A stretch of 64,000 nt of DNA from Pseudooceanicola antarcticus (GCF_900215355.1 NZ_OBEA01000002.1:670164-734163); one strand, 5' to 3'; counted from the first letter of the stretch, positions 8,098-18,954 are shown. The notes: a model not told the origin generated them from the letters alone. A program made the numbers and translations.

Positions 8098-8903
8098 TGC
8101 GCAGCGAAGGGCGCTACCTCTGGGGGAAGGAGGGGCGCAAGGTGCTGATGTTGCACTGTTCTCTGGCCCATGGCGGGGCCTGGGCCGGGATGGCGCGGGC
8201 GCTGCCGGTGCAGGCCCTGGCGGTGGATCTGCCGGGGCACGGGCAGGGGCCCGAATGGGATGAGGGACAGAGCTTCCAGCTGCAGGCGCGCCGCCTGGCA
8301 GAGGCGGCGGCAGAGGATTTCGGCGCGCCGCTCGACGTGCTGGGGCATTCCTTCGGCGCCACCGTGGCGCTGCGGCTGGCGGTGGACCGGCCTGATCTGG
8401 TGCGCTCCCTCGCGCTCTACGAGCCGGTGTTCTTCACCCCCGCCTTCCGCGCCTTTCCCGGACTTGAGGCGCATCACAACGCGCAGCTCGCGCCCTACCA
8501 GCAGGCCTGGGAGGCGGGCGACCGAGAAGGGGCCGCGCGCGCCTTCATGGCGGTCTGGGGCGATGGCCGCCCCTGGGAGGCCCTGCCCGAGGCACAACGC
8601 CGCAGCTTTGCCGAACGGGTCCATCTGATCAATGCGATCCGGGATACCAACTATGGTGACCCGGTCGGGATGCTTTCCGAGAAGCGGCTGGCGGGGCTCT
8701 CCTGCCCGGTGCTGCTGATGGATGGCTCTGAAAGCCCGATCTATGTCTCGCGGATCAATGCCGCCTTGCAAGCCGAGATGCCCTGGGCGCGGCGCAGCGT
8801 GATCGAGGGCACGGGCCACATGGGGCCGCTGTCGCACCCCGGTGCGGTGGCGAGGGAGGTTCAGAACTTCTGGGCCGAATGTGAAAGCCCGGTCAGCGGC
8901 TAG
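8097..8903 (+). CDS. Alpha/beta hydrolase
   Basis: A 268-residue alpha/beta-fold hydrolase. The nucleophile elbow GHSFG is at 83-87 (Ser85), VDLPGHGQG at 43-51, and the C-terminal GTGHMGP carries the catalytic histidine. The aspartate is likely in LLMDGSESP. There is no signal peptide, so it is cytoplasmic. It is translationally coupled to the DsbA-like isomerase, so the two probably act together, but no substrate can be read from the sequence. [12 protein letters not shown] supplies the oxyanion region. Confidence 0.85.
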   Translation: MRSEGRYLWGKEGRKVLMLHCSLAHGGAWAGMARALPVQALAVDLPGHGQGPEWDEGQSFQLQARRLAEAAAEDFGAPLDVLGHSFGATVALRLAVDRPDLVRSLALYEPVFFTPAFRAFPGLEAHHNAQLAPYQQAWEAGDREGAARAFMAVWGDGRPWEALPEAQRRSFAERVHLINAIRDTNYGDPVGMLSEKRLAGLSCPVLLMDGSESPIYVSRINAALQAEMPWARRSVIEGTGHMGPLSHPGAVAREVQNFWAECESPVSG

Positions 8904-8975
8904 GGCTGGACCGGGCTGATTGCCAGCGGCTTTCCCTGCAAGGCAGAGCACGACCGGGGAAATCGAAGAAAGTGA

Positions 8976-9104
8976 AATTGCTTGCGTGGCGAAATTCAGG
9001 CTATGCCTGAGCTGTGCCGCGCAAGCAATTATGCCTGCCTTGAAAATTGCGGATCTTGCGAAAGCGTAAATGCTTGCGCATCGCATGAAGCTGCGCGCGC
9101 AAGC
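8976..9104. repeat. Tandem GCTTGCG/CGCAAGC hairpins in convergent gap
   Basis: AATTGCTTGCG (8976-8986) pairs perfectly with CGCAAGCAATT (9020-9030) and encloses a second perfect hairpin TCAGGC-TAT-GCCTGA (8996-9010). A further pair, GCTTGCGC (9072-9079) with GCGCAAGC (9097-9104), follows. The region lies between two converging 3' ends. It could be terminators or a small structured RNA; no poly-T is evident. Confidence 0.6.
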
Positions 9105-9127
9105 CCTTGGGGTGCTGGCCTGATGAT

Positions 9128-10165
9128 CTAGCCTCGGGCGAGGTCCAGGAAACGCGAGATTTCACTCTCGGGCAGGGACCAGTCGCAGACGAAGCGGGCC
9201 GAGAGCATCTCGTCGTCGTCCCCCTCGGTCGAACCATGCAGGCAATAGCGCGCTCCGGCCTCCTGCAGGCGGCGGTGGGTGGCGCGGGGCAGCGCGGCAA
9301 AGAGGATATTGGCCTGGGGCTCATGCTCGAAGACGGCACCGATCTCTTTCATGCCCCTGGACAAGACGCCCATGTTGGCATTCGAGCGCCGCGCCAGGTC
9401 GAGCCAGAGATCGTCTTGCAGATAGGCCTGCATCTGGGCCGAGAGGTAGCGGTGCTTCGAGAAGAGATGCGCGCCACGCTTGCGGCGCAGCTCGAATTCC
9501 CAGGCTTTCTCGGGGTTGAAGAAGATGACCGCCTCGACCCCGACGCAGCCGTTCTTGGTACCGCCGAAGCTGACCGCATCGACACCCGCGCGCCAGGTCA
9601 TCTCGGCCGGTGTGCAGCCGAGCGCCACCAGCGCGTTGGCGAAACGGGCCCCGTCGAGATGGGTGGGCTGGCCCGCGCGTGCGGCAACCTCTGTCAGCGC
9701 GGCGATCTCTTCACAAGAATAGATGCGTCCCTTTTCAGTGGCTTGCGTAATCGTCAGCGGACCGGGCTGCGCAGAATGCACCGCGATATCGGCGCTATCG
9801 CCCATCACGGCGGCCAGGTCCGAGGGCGCGATCTTGTCGCTGTTGCCAACCGGGGTCAGCTTGCCCGCGCCCATGTAGAACTCGGGCGCATTGCATTCAT
9901 CTTCGTAAACATGGGCGACCGGAGAGCAATAGGCCGTCTGCCAGGGCTCCGACAGGGTGGCCAGCGCCAGCGAGTTCGCGGCGGTGCCGGTGGCGACCAG
10001 GTAAACCGCGGCTTCGGGGGCCTCGAAAATCTCGCGCAGGCGCGCGCGGACGCCCTCCATGATCTCGTCATTGCCATAGGGCATGGCGAAACCTTCGTTG
10101 GCACGGGTCATGGCCTCGATCACCTTGGGGTGGGCGGGGCCTGCGTTGTCGGATGCAAAGTACAT
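9128..10165 (-). CDS. ltaE: Low-specificity L-threonine aldolase (beta-eliminating lyase family)
   Basis: A 345-residue PLP enzyme cleaving L-threonine or allo-threonine to glycine and acetaldehyde. PLP-lysine Lys204 is in SFGGTKNG, the substrate and cofactor region is THLDGARFANA (168-178), and SDNAGPAHP is near the N-terminus. ATG 10165 has AGAGGA upstream and overlaps the TGA of the preceding gene. It is the third gene of a ribF-ycgN-ltaE operon on the minus strand. The glycine link to nearby glyA is suggestive, although the two are in separate units. Confidence 0.9.
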   Translation of the reverse strand: MYFASDNAGPAHPKVIEAMTRANEGFAMPYGNDEIMEGVRARLREIFEAPEAAVYLVATGTAANSLALATLSEPWQTAYCSPVAHVYEDECNAPEFYMGAGKLTPVGNSDKIAPSDLAAVMGDSADIAVHSAQPGPLTITQATEKGRIYSCEEIAALTEVAARAGQPTHLDGARFANALVALGCTPAEMTWRAGVDAVSFGGTKNGCVGVEAVIFFNPEKAWEFELRRKRGAHLFSKHRYLSAQMQAYLQDDLWLDLARRSNANMGVLSRGMKEIGAVFEHEPQANILFAALPRATHRRLQEAGARYCLHGSTEGDDDEMLSARFVCDWSLPESEISRFLDLARG

Positions 10166-10638
10166 CAGAGCGGTTCCTCTATGATGTGATCCTCCCATTC
10201 GTCGTCATCGACCTCGAACTCGGGCACGGTCATGCCCCGGACCGAGACCCCGGCCTTGTGGACCGACTCCGGATCACCGGAAATCAAGGGGTGCCAGTCA
10301 TATAGAGGCCGTCCCTCATGCAGCAGCCGATAGGCACAGCTCTGCGGCATCCAATACATGTGGCTGTCGAGGTTCTGTAGCTTCAGCGTGATGCATTCGG
10401 GCACGAACTGGTGTCGGATCGGGTATTGCGAGCAGAGACAGCTGTCTCCGTCCAGCAGACGGCAGGCGACATTGGTCAGCGCCACCTCGCCGGTCTCTTC
10501 ATCTTCAAGCTTGTTGAGGCAGCATTTGCCGCAGCCGTCGCAAAGCGCTTCCCATTCGGCCACGGTCATGCGCTTCAGCGGGACCGTCTCCCAGAAACGC
10601 TCTCGCAGCCCGTCGCGGGGGATCCGACCGTCGCTCAT
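10165..10638 (-). CDS. YcgN/UPF0260 family cysteine-cluster protein
   Basis: A 157-residue protein of the YcgN (UPF0260) family. Eight conserved cysteines fall in two groups, CDGCGKCC at 33-40 and Cys59, 67, 69 and 82 (SCLCSQYPIRHQFVPEC), which suggests metal or iron-sulfur binding. The family is widespread in alpha- and gammaproteobacteria but its function is unknown. It overlaps ribF upstream by ATGA and ltaE downstream by one base, so the three are co-translated. The acidic tail EFEVDDDEWEDH is typical. Confidence 0.88.
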   Translation of the reverse strand: MSDGRIPRDGLRERFWETVPLKRMTVAEWEALCDGCGKCCLNKLEDEETGEVALTNVACRLLDGDSCLCSQYPIRHQFVPECITLKLQNLDSHMYWMPQSCAYRLLHEGRPLYDWHPLISGDPESVHKAGVSVRGMTVPEFEVDDDEWEDHIIEEPL

Positions 10639-11573
10639 AGCGTGCCCAGGATGTCCCGTGCCTGTAGGCAGTCGCGGTCCATCTGTTCGATCAAGGCGTT
10701 GATATCAGTGAATTTCTCTTCGGGTCGCAGGAAATCGACGAGACCGACCGAGATCTGCGAGCCGTAAAGGTCGCCGCGGAAATCGAAGAGATAGGTCTCG
10801 AGGTTGGGTTCCTGCCCGCCGAAGGTCGGGCGCAGGCCAAGAGAGGCGGCCCCATGGTAGCTGCCGGCATGGGGTCCGGTCAGCACATCGACCAAAACTG
10901 CGTAGACGCCGAAGCGCGGGCGGTGCAGATCGGTCAGCGCCATGTTGGCGGTGGGAAAGCCCAGGTCACGGCCGCGCTGATCGCCACGGATCACCGTGCC
11001 TTCGATGCGATGCCAGTGCCCCAGCATGGCCGCCGCATCCCGCGGCAACCCGTCCGACAGCGCCTTTCGGATGGCAGTAGAGGAAACCTCTAAACCTTTC
11101 CTTTCCAAAAGCTGCGCTACGGAGGTGCCAAATCCCTCGGATTCGCCGTATTTTTGCAGATCCTCAACTTTCCCGGCCCGTTTGGCGCCGAAGTGGAAAT
11201 CTGCGCCCACCACGACGTGCCGTGCACCAAGCCCATCCGAGAGCACGCCCTTGGCGAATTCCTCGGGGCTGAGCGCGGCGAGGGCGGAGGTGAAGCTGAG
11301 CTCGTAGAGCACGTCGACGCCCAGCTTCTCGAGCCGATGCGCGCGCGCGGCGGCATTGGTCAGCCGGAAGGGCGGGGCATCGGGGGCAAAGAACTGGCGG
11401 GGGTGGGGCTCGAAGGTCATCACGCCAAGGGGCGCAGAGAGACGCTGGGCCTCGGCGCGCGCGATGTCCAGAACGGCCTGGTGGCCGAGGTGGATGCCGT
11501 CGAAATTGCCGATGGCGACAACGGCGCCACGCTCGGCTTCCGAGACGAACTGGTAATCCCTGACGATCTTCAT
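10635..11573 (-). CDS. ribF: Bifunctional riboflavin kinase / FAD synthetase
   Basis: A 312-residue two-domain enzyme making FMN and then FAD. The N-terminal nucleotidyltransferase motif GNFDGIHLGH is at 22-31. The C-terminal kinase domain begins at about residue 185 with GDQRGRDLGFPTANM and contains NLETYLFDF. Length is normal. It is the first gene of the ribF-ycgN-ltaE unit and starts at ATG 11573. I see no FMN riboswitch in the short gap upstream. Confidence 0.95.
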   Translation of the reverse strand: MKIVRDYQFVSEAERGAVVAIGNFDGIHLGHQAVLDIARAEAQRLSAPLGVMTFEPHPRQFFAPDAPPFRLTNAAARAHRLEKLGVDVLYELSFTSALAALSPEEFAKGVLSDGLGARHVVVGADFHFGAKRAGKVEDLQKYGESEGFGTSVAQLLERKGLEVSSTAIRKALSDGLPRDAAAMLGHWHRIEGTVIRGDQRGRDLGFPTANMALTDLHRPRFGVYAVLVDVLTGPHAGSYHGAASLGLRPTFGGQEPNLETYLFDFRGDLYGSQISVGLVDFLRPEEKFTDINALIEQMDRDCLQARDILGTL

Positions 11574-11608
11574 GGCCGAGGCCTACTCTGCCCGAAAGGG
11601 CGTGGCAA

Positions 11609-11630
11609 GGGGCGCCGCGACGGACGCCCC
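11609..11630 (-). terminator. Hairpin downstream of glyA
   Basis: GGGGCG (11609-11614) pairs with CGCCCC (11625-11630) around an inner CCG-CGA-CGG. It lies eleven bases past the glyA stop on the minus strand. There is no U-tract, so it is a weak intrinsic terminator at best. Confidence 0.4.
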
Positions 11631-11640
11631 AGGCCAGGGA

Positions 11641-12924
<1,284 letters not shown>

Positions 12925-13142
12925 GGGCGTTCTCCTTGGTCAGGTTCAGGGCTAGTTAGCGCTTTGGCCGCGAGGTCGGAAGGCCCCAAATCGTCATGAT
13001 GATCATGAAAAGCGGCGTAATGGTGCGCTTTGCTGGCCGGGGCTGGTGCGCTGCGGGGATTTGTGCTTGTTTCGGACCCGAATGAAAGCTTTCGGAAACC
13101 GGCGGTTGCACCCGGAGACGGGGCTTCGCGGAGGCACGGCAG

Positions 13143-13907
13143 ATGAGCATCAAGATCGCGTTTACCGCCAGTCGGGGGCAGACGGCGCAGGCGGCACGCA
13201 AGAGCCTGTCTGCCCGTTACGGCGCCGTGCCCGAGGCGGAGGCGGATGTGATCGTTGCCCTGGGCGGTGATGGCTTCATGCTGGCGACGCTGCACCGCAC
13301 CCAGGCGCTGCCGGCGCCGGTCTATGGCATGAACCGTGGCACCGTCGGCTTTTTGATGAATGAATTCAACGAAGTTGACTTGGTGCAACGCCTTGAGGGC
13401 GCCGAGGAAGAGGTGATCAATCCTCTCCACATGCGTGCCACGCGCGCCGACGGCAAGGTGCAGGAAGCCCTTGCGATCAACGAGGTATCCCTGTTGCGCG
13501 CGGGTCCGCAGGCGGCGAAGCTGCGGATCTCGGTCGACGGGCGGGTGCGCATGGACGAGCTGGTCTGTGACGGTGCCCTGCTGGCGACGCCCGCGGGATC
13601 GACGGCCTATAATTACTCGGCCCATGGGCCGATCCTGCCCATCGGATCTGACGTGCTGGCCCTGACGGCCATCGCCCCCTTCCGGCCCCGGCGTTGGCGC
13701 GGTGCGCTGCTGCCAAAAGAGGCAAAGATCCGTTTCGACGTGCTGGAGCCCGAGAAACGCCCGATCATGGCCGATGCGGACAGCCGCCGCTCGGTGTCGA
13801 ACGTCCTGTCCGTCGAGGTGGGCTCTGACCCCTCGGTTTCGCACCGTATCCTCTTCGATCCGGGCCACGGCCTGGAAGAGCGTCTGATCCGCGAGCAATT
13901 CGTCTGA
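13143..13907 (+). CDS. nadK: NAD kinase
   Basis: A 254-residue enzyme phosphorylating NAD to NADP. GGDGFML at 41-47 is the catalytic GGDG motif, and INEVSLLR and [15 protein letters not shown] are the NE/D and substrate-binding motifs. RBS GGAGG lies about seven bases before ATG 13143. The protein is short, as is usual for alphaproteobacterial NadK, lacking the longer N-terminus of the enterobacterial form. It is probably followed by its own hairpin before csbD. Confidence 0.95.
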   Translation: MSIKIAFTASRGQTAQAARKSLSARYGAVPEAEADVIVALGGDGFMLATLHRTQALPAPVYGMNRGTVGFLMNEFNEVDLVQRLEGAEEEVINPLHMRATRADGKVQEALAINEVSLLRAGPQAAKLRISVDGRVRMDELVCDGALLATPAGSTAYNYSAHGPILPIGSDVLALTAIAPFRPRRWRGALLPKEAKIRFDVLEPEKRPIMADADSRRSVSNVLSVEVGSDPSVSHRILFDPGHGLEERLIREQFV

Positions 13908-13915
13908 CGCCACGG

Positions 13916-13949
13916 GTTCCACCGCAAAGAGGAAATCTTTGCGCGGAAC
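13916..13949. terminator. Imperfect hairpin between nadK and csbD
   Basis: GTTCC-AC-CGCAAAGA pairs with TCTTTGCG-C-GGAAC around a five-base loop. It begins nine bases after the nadK stop and may terminate nadK. The right arm ends in GGAAC, which is followed 16 bases later by GGTT, a spacing seen in ECF-sigma promoters, so the same bases could be part of a csbD promoter. Confidence 0.4.
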
Positions 13950-14022
13950 TTCCACCTCTCTGGCGGGTTCTTCGGATGACGGATGCAAGGCGCATCCGCA
14001 ACCTGCCCGAAAGGAGGACCCT

Positions 14023-14220
14023 ATGAACTGGGATCGTATCGAAGGCAATTGGAAGCAAATCAAGGGCGAGGCGATCGCCCAATGGGGCAAGCTGACCGAA
14101 GACGACGTCGACTTGATCGACGGTCGCCGCGAGCAGCTGGTCGGCAAGATCCAGGAGCGCTACGGCGTTGCCAAGGACGAGGCCGAAGCCCAGGTGCGTG
14201 ACTTCGAAAAGAAGTACTGA
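14023..14220 (+). CDS. CsbD family stress protein
   Basis: A 65-residue soluble protein with the CsbD signature MNWDRIEGNWKQIKGE at the start and a GKIQERYGVAKDEAE helix. CsbD proteins are small, abundant and induced by general stress or phosphate starvation; the molecular role is unknown. ATG 14023 is fixed by a strong AAGGAGG at 14011-14017; the frame upstream is not protein-like. A strong intrinsic terminator follows directly, so the gene is monocistronic and probably highly expressed. Confidence 0.9.
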   Translation: MNWDRIEGNWKQIKGEAIAQWGKLTEDDVDLIDGRREQLVGKIQERYGVAKDEAEAQVRDFEKKY

Positions 14221-14240
14221 CACCACGCTGATTGTAGAGA

Positions 14241-14276
14241 AAGGGCGGCCATCTGGCCGCCCTTTTCCCTTTTTTT
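14241..14276 (+). terminator. Intrinsic terminator of csbD
   Basis: A perfect 10-bp stem AAGGGCGGCC / GGCCGCCCTT with loop ATCT is followed by a T-rich run (TTTCCCTTTTTTT). This is the clearest rho-independent terminator in the window. Confidence 0.92.
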
Positions 14277-14289
14277 CAAGGCTATGGCC

Positions 14290-16194
14290 TCAGCAGTCCT
14301 GGGTCTCCGGCGCGAGGCCGATGGATTTCAACGCCACGCGGATCTCGTCGAGGATCGCCGGATCGTCGATGGTCGCGGGCATCTTGTAGCTCTCGCCATC
14401 GGCAATCTTCACCATCGTCGCGCGCAGGATCTTGCCCGAACGCGTCTTGGGCAGCCGGTCGACCACCACCGCCTGCTTGAAGGCCGCGACCGGGCCGATC
14501 TGCTCGCGCACCAGCGCCACGCATTCCTTCACGATCTCGGCATGTTCGCGGTTCACGCCCGCCGAGAGGCAAAGGAAGCCCAGCGGAGCCTGACCCTTCA
14601 GCTTGTCGGACATCCCGATCACCGCGCATTCGGCCACATCCGGGTGAGAGGCCAGGACCTCCTCCATCGCGCCGGTCGAAAGCCGGTGCCCGGCCACGTT
14701 GATCACATCGTCGGTGCGCGCCATGATGTAGAGGTAGCCATCCTCGTCCACCATGCCCGCATCGCCGGTCTCGTAGTAGCCGGGGAAGGTGGTCAGGTAG
14801 GACTTCAGGTAGCGCTCTTCGGCGTTCCAGAGCGTCGGCAGGGTGCCGGGTGGCAGCGGCAGCTTGATGGCGATGGCGCCCAGCTCTCCGGCGGGCAGGG
14901 GGTGGCCGTCCTCGCCCAGCACCTGCACGTCATAGCCCGGCATCGGCACGGAGGGAGAGCCCAGCTTGACCGGAAGTTCCTCTATCCCCAGGGGGTTGGC
15001 CGCGATGGCCCAGCCGGTCTCGGTCTGCCACCAGTGGTCGATCACGGGCACGCCGAAGTGTTTCTGTGCCCATTTGATCGTATCGGGGTCGGCGCGCTCG
15101 CCGGCCAGGTAGATGGCCTGCAGCTCATGGGCCTTGTAGCGGCGGATCCACTCGCCATCCGGGTCCTCGCGCTTGATGGCGCGCAGGGCGGTCGGGGCGG
15201 TGAAGAAGCTCTTGATGCGCTGGTTCTGGATGATGCGCCAGAAGACACCGGGGTGAGGTGTGCCGACGGGCTTGCCCTCGAAGACCACGGTGGTGGCCCC
15301 GGCCAGCAGCGGGCCGTAGCAGATATAGCTGTGGCCGACGACCCAGCCCACGTCCGAGGCGGCCCAGAAGCGGTCTCCGGCGTCGATATTGTAGACGTTC
15401 TTCATCGACCATTGCAGCGCGACCAGGTGCCCGCCGGTGTGCCGCACGACCCCCTTGGGCTGGCCCGTGGTGCCCGAGGTATAGAGGATATAGGCCGGGT
15501 GATTGCCCTCGACCGGCACGCATTCGGCGGGCTTCACGCCGTATTGGAACCCGTGCCAGGAGAAGTCACGCCCCTCGACCAGCTTGGCAACCTCTTGTTC
15601 ACGCTGGAAGATCACGCAGAACTCGGGCTTGTGTGCAGCGATCTCGATGGCCTCGTCGAGCAGCGGCTTGTAGTGCACCACCCGGTTCGGCTCGAGCCCG
15701 CAGGAGGCGGCGATGATGGCCTTGGGGGTGCAATCGTCGATCCGCACGGCCAGCTCATGGGCGGCGAAACCGCCGAAGACCACCGAATGCACGGCGCCCA
15801 GGCGGGCGCAGGCCAGCATGGCCTCCAGCGCCTCGGGGATCATCGGCATGTAGATGATGACGCGATCGCCCTTCTCGACGCCGCGCATCCGCAGCGCACC
15901 CGCCAGCGAGGCGACGCGCCTTTGCAGCTCGGCATAGGTGATGCCCTTGGTGGCATGGGTGATCGGGCTTTCGTGCTGGATGGCGATCTGGTCGCCCCGG
16001 CCCGCCTCGACGTGCCGGTCCACCGCGTTCCAGCAGGCGTTGACCATCCCGTCCGAGAACCACTCGTAGATCGGTGCCTTGTCGTCAAAGAGCGCCTTGC
16101 TTGGCTTTTCCTCCCAGTCGATGGCCTCTGCGGCCTGCATCCAGAATGCCTCGGGGTTCGCCTGCCAGGCGGCGTAGACCTCCTTATAGGACAT
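14290..16194 (-). CDS. prpE: Propionyl-CoA synthetase (propionate-CoA ligase)
   Basis: A 634-residue acyl-adenylating enzyme that activates propionate to propionyl-CoA. YTSGTTGQPKG is the AMP-binding P-loop, YYETGDAG the A7 motif, and TRSGKILRATM near the C-terminus carries the conserved catalytic lysine that is often acetylated. SYKEVYAAWQANPEAFW at the start is typical of PrpE rather than Acs. ATG 16194 is preceded by GAGGAG. Six TGCAAA boxes lie 100-210 bases upstream, consistent with ScfR-type control of propionate use. Confidence 0.93.
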   Translation of the reverse strand: MSYKEVYAAWQANPEAFWMQAAEAIDWEEKPSKALFDDKAPIYEWFSDGMVNACWNAVDRHVEAGRGDQIAIQHESPITHATKGITYAELQRRVASLAGALRMRGVEKGDRVIIYMPMIPEALEAMLACARLGAVHSVVFGGFAAHELAVRIDDCTPKAIIAASCGLEPNRVVHYKPLLDEAIEIAAHKPEFCVIFQREQEVAKLVEGRDFSWHGFQYGVKPAECVPVEGNHPAYILYTSGTTGQPKGVVRHTGGHLVALQWSMKNVYNIDAGDRFWAASDVGWVVGHSYICYGPLLAGATTVVFEGKPVGTPHPGVFWRIIQNQRIKSFFTAPTALRAIKREDPDGEWIRRYKAHELQAIYLAGERADPDTIKWAQKHFGVPVIDHWWQTETGWAIAANPLGIEELPVKLGSPSVPMPGYDVQVLGEDGHPLPAGELGAIAIKLPLPPGTLPTLWNAEERYLKSYLTTFPGYYETGDAGMVDEDGYLYIMARTDDVINVAGHRLSTGAMEEVLASHPDVAECAVIGMSDKLKGQAPLGFLCLSAGVNREHAEIVKECVALVREQIGPVAAFKQAVVVDRLPKTRSGKILRATMVKIADGESYKMPATIDDPAILDEIRVALKSIGLAPETQDC

Positions 16195-16290
16195 GAGACT
16201 CCTCCTTCATCTCCCTGGGTAAAGGGTAGGGGAGGGGTTCCTGATCGGGCAAGCGGCGAAATGGCGCGTCAGGGCGCAGGAGGGGATGAA

Positions 16291-16403
16291 TTTGCAAAAC
16301 CGCGACAAGTTGTCCTGCAAAGTTTTGCAAACCTACCGGAAATATTCAGAAATCGGCAAAGGGCAGCGAGTTTTGCAAAGTATGCAAAGCCATTGCTGCA
16401 AAA
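16291..16403. promoter_or_regulatory. TGCAAA-box array upstream of prpE
   Basis: TGCAAA occurs six times on the plus strand, at 16293, 16316, 16326, 16374, 16383 and 16397. Three copies are full TTTGCAAA palindromes (16291, 16324, 16372). Two pairs are 9-10 bases apart, a spacing suited to dimer binding. ScfR-family regulators such as PccR of Rhodobacter sphaeroides are known to act at TTTGCAAA-type sites of propionyl-CoA genes. Control of prpE by such a protein is inferred; no ScfR gene lies in the window. Confidence 0.7.
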
Positions 16404-16405
16404 TT

Positions 16406-16437
16406 CTGCACAGCGGAAAGATATATCCGCTGTGCAG
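16406..16437 (-). terminator. maeB terminator hairpin
   Basis: CTGCACAGCGGA (16406-16417) pairs perfectly with TCCGCTGTGCAG (16426-16437) around an eight-base A/T-rich loop. On the minus strand it begins about 12 bases past the maeB stop and is followed by AATTTT. A perfect 12-bp stem makes termination likely, separating maeB from prpE. Confidence 0.75.
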
Positions 16438-16448
16438 GGATTCGCGGA

Positions 16449-18740
16449 TCAGCTGTAGTGAGCGACCGGCGTGCCGGCGATGGCGGCCATGTTGAGCAGC
16501 CCGCGCGCCGTGATCGAGGGGCTGACGATATGGGCGCAGTTGCCCATGCCCATCAGGATCGGCCCAACCTCCAGCGCGCCACCCTTCATCTTCAGGATGT
16601 TGCGCACGCCCGAGGCCGCATCCGCCTGGCCGAAGACCAGCACGTTTGCCGCTCCCTGCAGCCTGCTGCCGGGGAAGACGCGCTCGCGCAGCTCCGGGTC
16701 GAGCGCCGAGTCGACGTTCATCTCGCCCTCGTAGAAGAAATCTCGGGGCTTCTGGTCCAGGATCTCCATTGCGCCGCGCAGACGGCGGGCGGTCTCGGTA
16801 TCTTGGTTGCCGAATTGCGAACGGCCGCAGAGCGCGATCTTGGGCACGAGGCCGAAGCGCTTCACGTGACGGGCCGCGCCGATGACCGCCTGAGAGATCT
16901 CTTCAGCCGTCGGATCCGACCAGACATGGGTGTCGGCGAGGAAGAGAGGGCCATCCTCAAGGATCATCAGCGAGAGCGCGCCATGGGGGCGGCGCTCGGG
17001 GCGGCCGAGGATCTGCTGGATGTACTTCAGGTGCCAGCGGTATTCGCCGAAGGTGCCGCAGATCAGCGAATCCGCCTCGCCGCGATGCACCATGACCGCG
17101 GCAATCGCCGTGGTATTGGTGCGCATGATTGCGCGGGCGAGGTCCGGGGTGACGCCCTTGCGGCACATGATCTTGTGGTAGGTCGTCCAGTAGTCACGAT
17201 AGCGCGGATCGCTTTCCGGGTTCACCACGTGGAAGCTTTCGCCCGGACGGATCGTCAGGCCGGCCCGTTCGCAGCGCGAGGCGATGACATCGGGGCGGCC
17301 GATGAGGATCGGCTGCTCGGGCGTTTCCTCGAGGATGGCCTGGGCGGCGCGCAGCACGCGCTCATCCTCGCCATCGGCGAAGACGATGCGACGCGCGGCG
17401 GTGCCGGCGGCCTCGAAGACCGGACGCATCAGCAGCGCCGACTTGAAGACCGAGCCATTGAGGCGCGCCTTGTAGGCTGCGACATCCTCGAGCGGACGCG
17501 TCGCCACGCCGGACTCCATGGCCGCCTTGGCAACGGCGGTCGAGACCACGCCCGAAAGTCGCGGATCGAAGGGCTTGGGGATCAGGTAATCGACGCCGAA
17601 GGTCAGCTTTTCGCCCTGGTAGGCGGCGGCGGCTTCGGCCGAGGTGGTGGCACGGGCCAGGGCCGCGATCCCCTCGATGCAGGCGATCTGCATCTCGTCG
17701 TTGATCTCGGTCGCACCGACATCCAGCGCACCCCGGAAGATAAAGGGGAAACAGAGGACGTTGTTGACCTGGTTGGGAAAATCGCTGCGGCCCGTGGCGA
17801 TGATCGCGTCGGGCGCCACCTTGCGGGCCTCGTCCGGCATGATCTCGGGGGTGGGGTTCGCAAGGGCGAAGATGATCGGCTGCGCGGTCATCTGGCTGAC
17901 CAGCTCGGGCTTCAGGACGCCGGGGCCGGAGAGGCCCAGGAACATGTCCGCGCCCTCGATCACCTCGGCCAGGGTCCGCTTGTCCGAGCGTTGTGCGAAG
18001 GCGGCCTTCTGCGGGTTCATGTCCTCTTCACGGCCCTCGTAGACCAGGCCATGGATATCGCAGAGCCAGACATTCTCGCGCTTCACGCCCAGCTTGAGCA
18101 GCATGTTGAGACAGGCGATGCCCGCCGCGCCGCCGCCGGTCGAGACGATCTTGACGTCCTCGAAATTCTTGCCGGCCACCCGCAGGGCGTTGGTGGCTGC
18201 AGCCCCCACCACGATGGCGGTGCCGTGCTGGTCGTCATGGAAGACGGGGATGTTCATCCGCTCGCGGCACAGTTTCTCGACGATGAAGCAATCGGGGGCC
18301 TTGATGTCTTCAAGGTTGATCGCGCCGAAGGTGGGCTCCAGCGCGCAGACGATATCCGCAAGCTTCTCGGGGTCGCTCTCGTTGACCTCGATGTCGAAGC
18401 AGTCGATCCCGGCGAACTTCTTGAAGAGAACGGCCTTGCCTTCCATCACCGGCTTCGAGGCCAGCGCCCCGATGTTGCCCAGCCCCAGCACGGCAGACCC
18501 GTTGGAGACCACGGCCACCAGGTTGCCGCGCGCCGTGTAGCGCGAAGCGTTGGAGGCATCGTCCTTGATCTCGAGGCAGGCCTCGGCGACGCCGGGAGAA
18601 TAGGCCAGCGACAGGTCGCGGCCATTGGCCAGCGGCTTGGTGGCGCGCACCTCCAGCTTTCCGGGTTTCGGGTTCTCGTGGTAGGCCAGCGCGGCGTTGC
18701 GGAAGCTGGTCTTGTCGGGGTTCGAGCCGGTGTCGGACAT
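16449..18740 (-). CDS. maeB: NADP-dependent malic enzyme, MaeB type (with phosphotransacetylase-like domain)
   Basis: A 763-residue fusion. The first ~430 residues are malic enzyme ([38 protein letters not shown] for NADP binding). The remainder is a phosphotransacetylase-like regulatory domain ([33 protein letters not shown]). The enzyme decarboxylates malate to pyruvate with NADPH production; in MaeB the second domain is regulatory and binds acetyl-CoA rather than catalysing. It lies upstream of prpE on the same strand but is separated by a terminator and regulatory boxes. Confidence 0.94.
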   Translation of the reverse strand: MSDTGSNPDKTSFRNAALAYHENPKPGKLEVRATKPLANGRDLSLAYSPGVAEACLEIKDDASNASRYTARGNLVAVVSNGSAVLGLGNIGALASKPVMEGKAVLFKKFAGIDCFDIEVNESDPEKLADIVCALEPTFGAINLEDIKAPDCFIVEKLCRERMNIPVFHDDQHGTAIVVGAAATNALRVAGKNFEDVKIVSTGGGAAGIACLNMLLKLGVKRENVWLCDIHGLVYEGREEDMNPQKAAFAQRSDKRTLAEVIEGADMFLGLSGPGVLKPELVSQMTAQPIIFALANPTPEIMPDEARKVAPDAIIATGRSDFPNQVNNVLCFPFIFRGALDVGATEINDEMQIACIEGIAALARATTSAEAAAAYQGEKLTFGVDYLIPKPFDPRLSGVVSTAVAKAAMESGVATRPLEDVAAYKARLNGSVFKSALLMRPVFEAAGTAARRIVFADGEDERVLRAAQAILEETPEQPILIGRPDVIASRCERAGLTIRPGESFHVVNPESDPRYRDYWTTYHKIMCRKGVTPDLARAIMRTNTTAIAAVMVHRGEADSLICGTFGEYRWHLKYIQQILGRPERRPHGALSLMILEDGPLFLADTHVWSDPTAEEISQAVIGAARHVKRFGLVPKIALCGRSQFGNQDTETARRLRGAMEILDQKPRDFFYEGEMNVDSALDPELRERVFPGSRLQGAANVLVFGQADAASGVRNILKMKGGALEVGPILMGMGNCAHIVSPSITARGLLNMAAIAGTPVAHYS

Positions 18741-18763
18741 CTTTGGCCTCTCAGTCCAGAAAG

Positions 18764-18781
18764 TAGTTTGGCGTTAAACTA
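18764..18781. promoter_or_regulatory. Inverted repeat upstream of maeB
   Basis: TAGTTT-GGCGTT-AAACTA is a perfect 6-bp inverted repeat 24 bases before the maeB ATG, in the maeB/cdd divergent gap. Its position fits an operator or a site over the transcript start, but no regulator can be named. Confidence 0.35.
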
Positions 18782-18954
18782 TCTTACCCGCCGGGGAAAG
18801 CCCTGCCTTGGGCACGAGGCGGTGAACGGCCGGTTTCCCCGATGCGGCAGGGCGCGCTGGCGGGCGGTGCGGCGTTAGCCCTTGCCATTCGTCCAAGGCC
18901 CCGGAAGACTGCGCCCGATGGCGCTTTGACGCCCAACTTAACACGGAGATGAAG

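Noticed and set aside
14284..18878. Two long plus-strand open frames (724 and 806 codons)
   Set aside because: They are antisense to prpE and maeB, whose proteins have complete family motifs. The frames lack recognisable domains.
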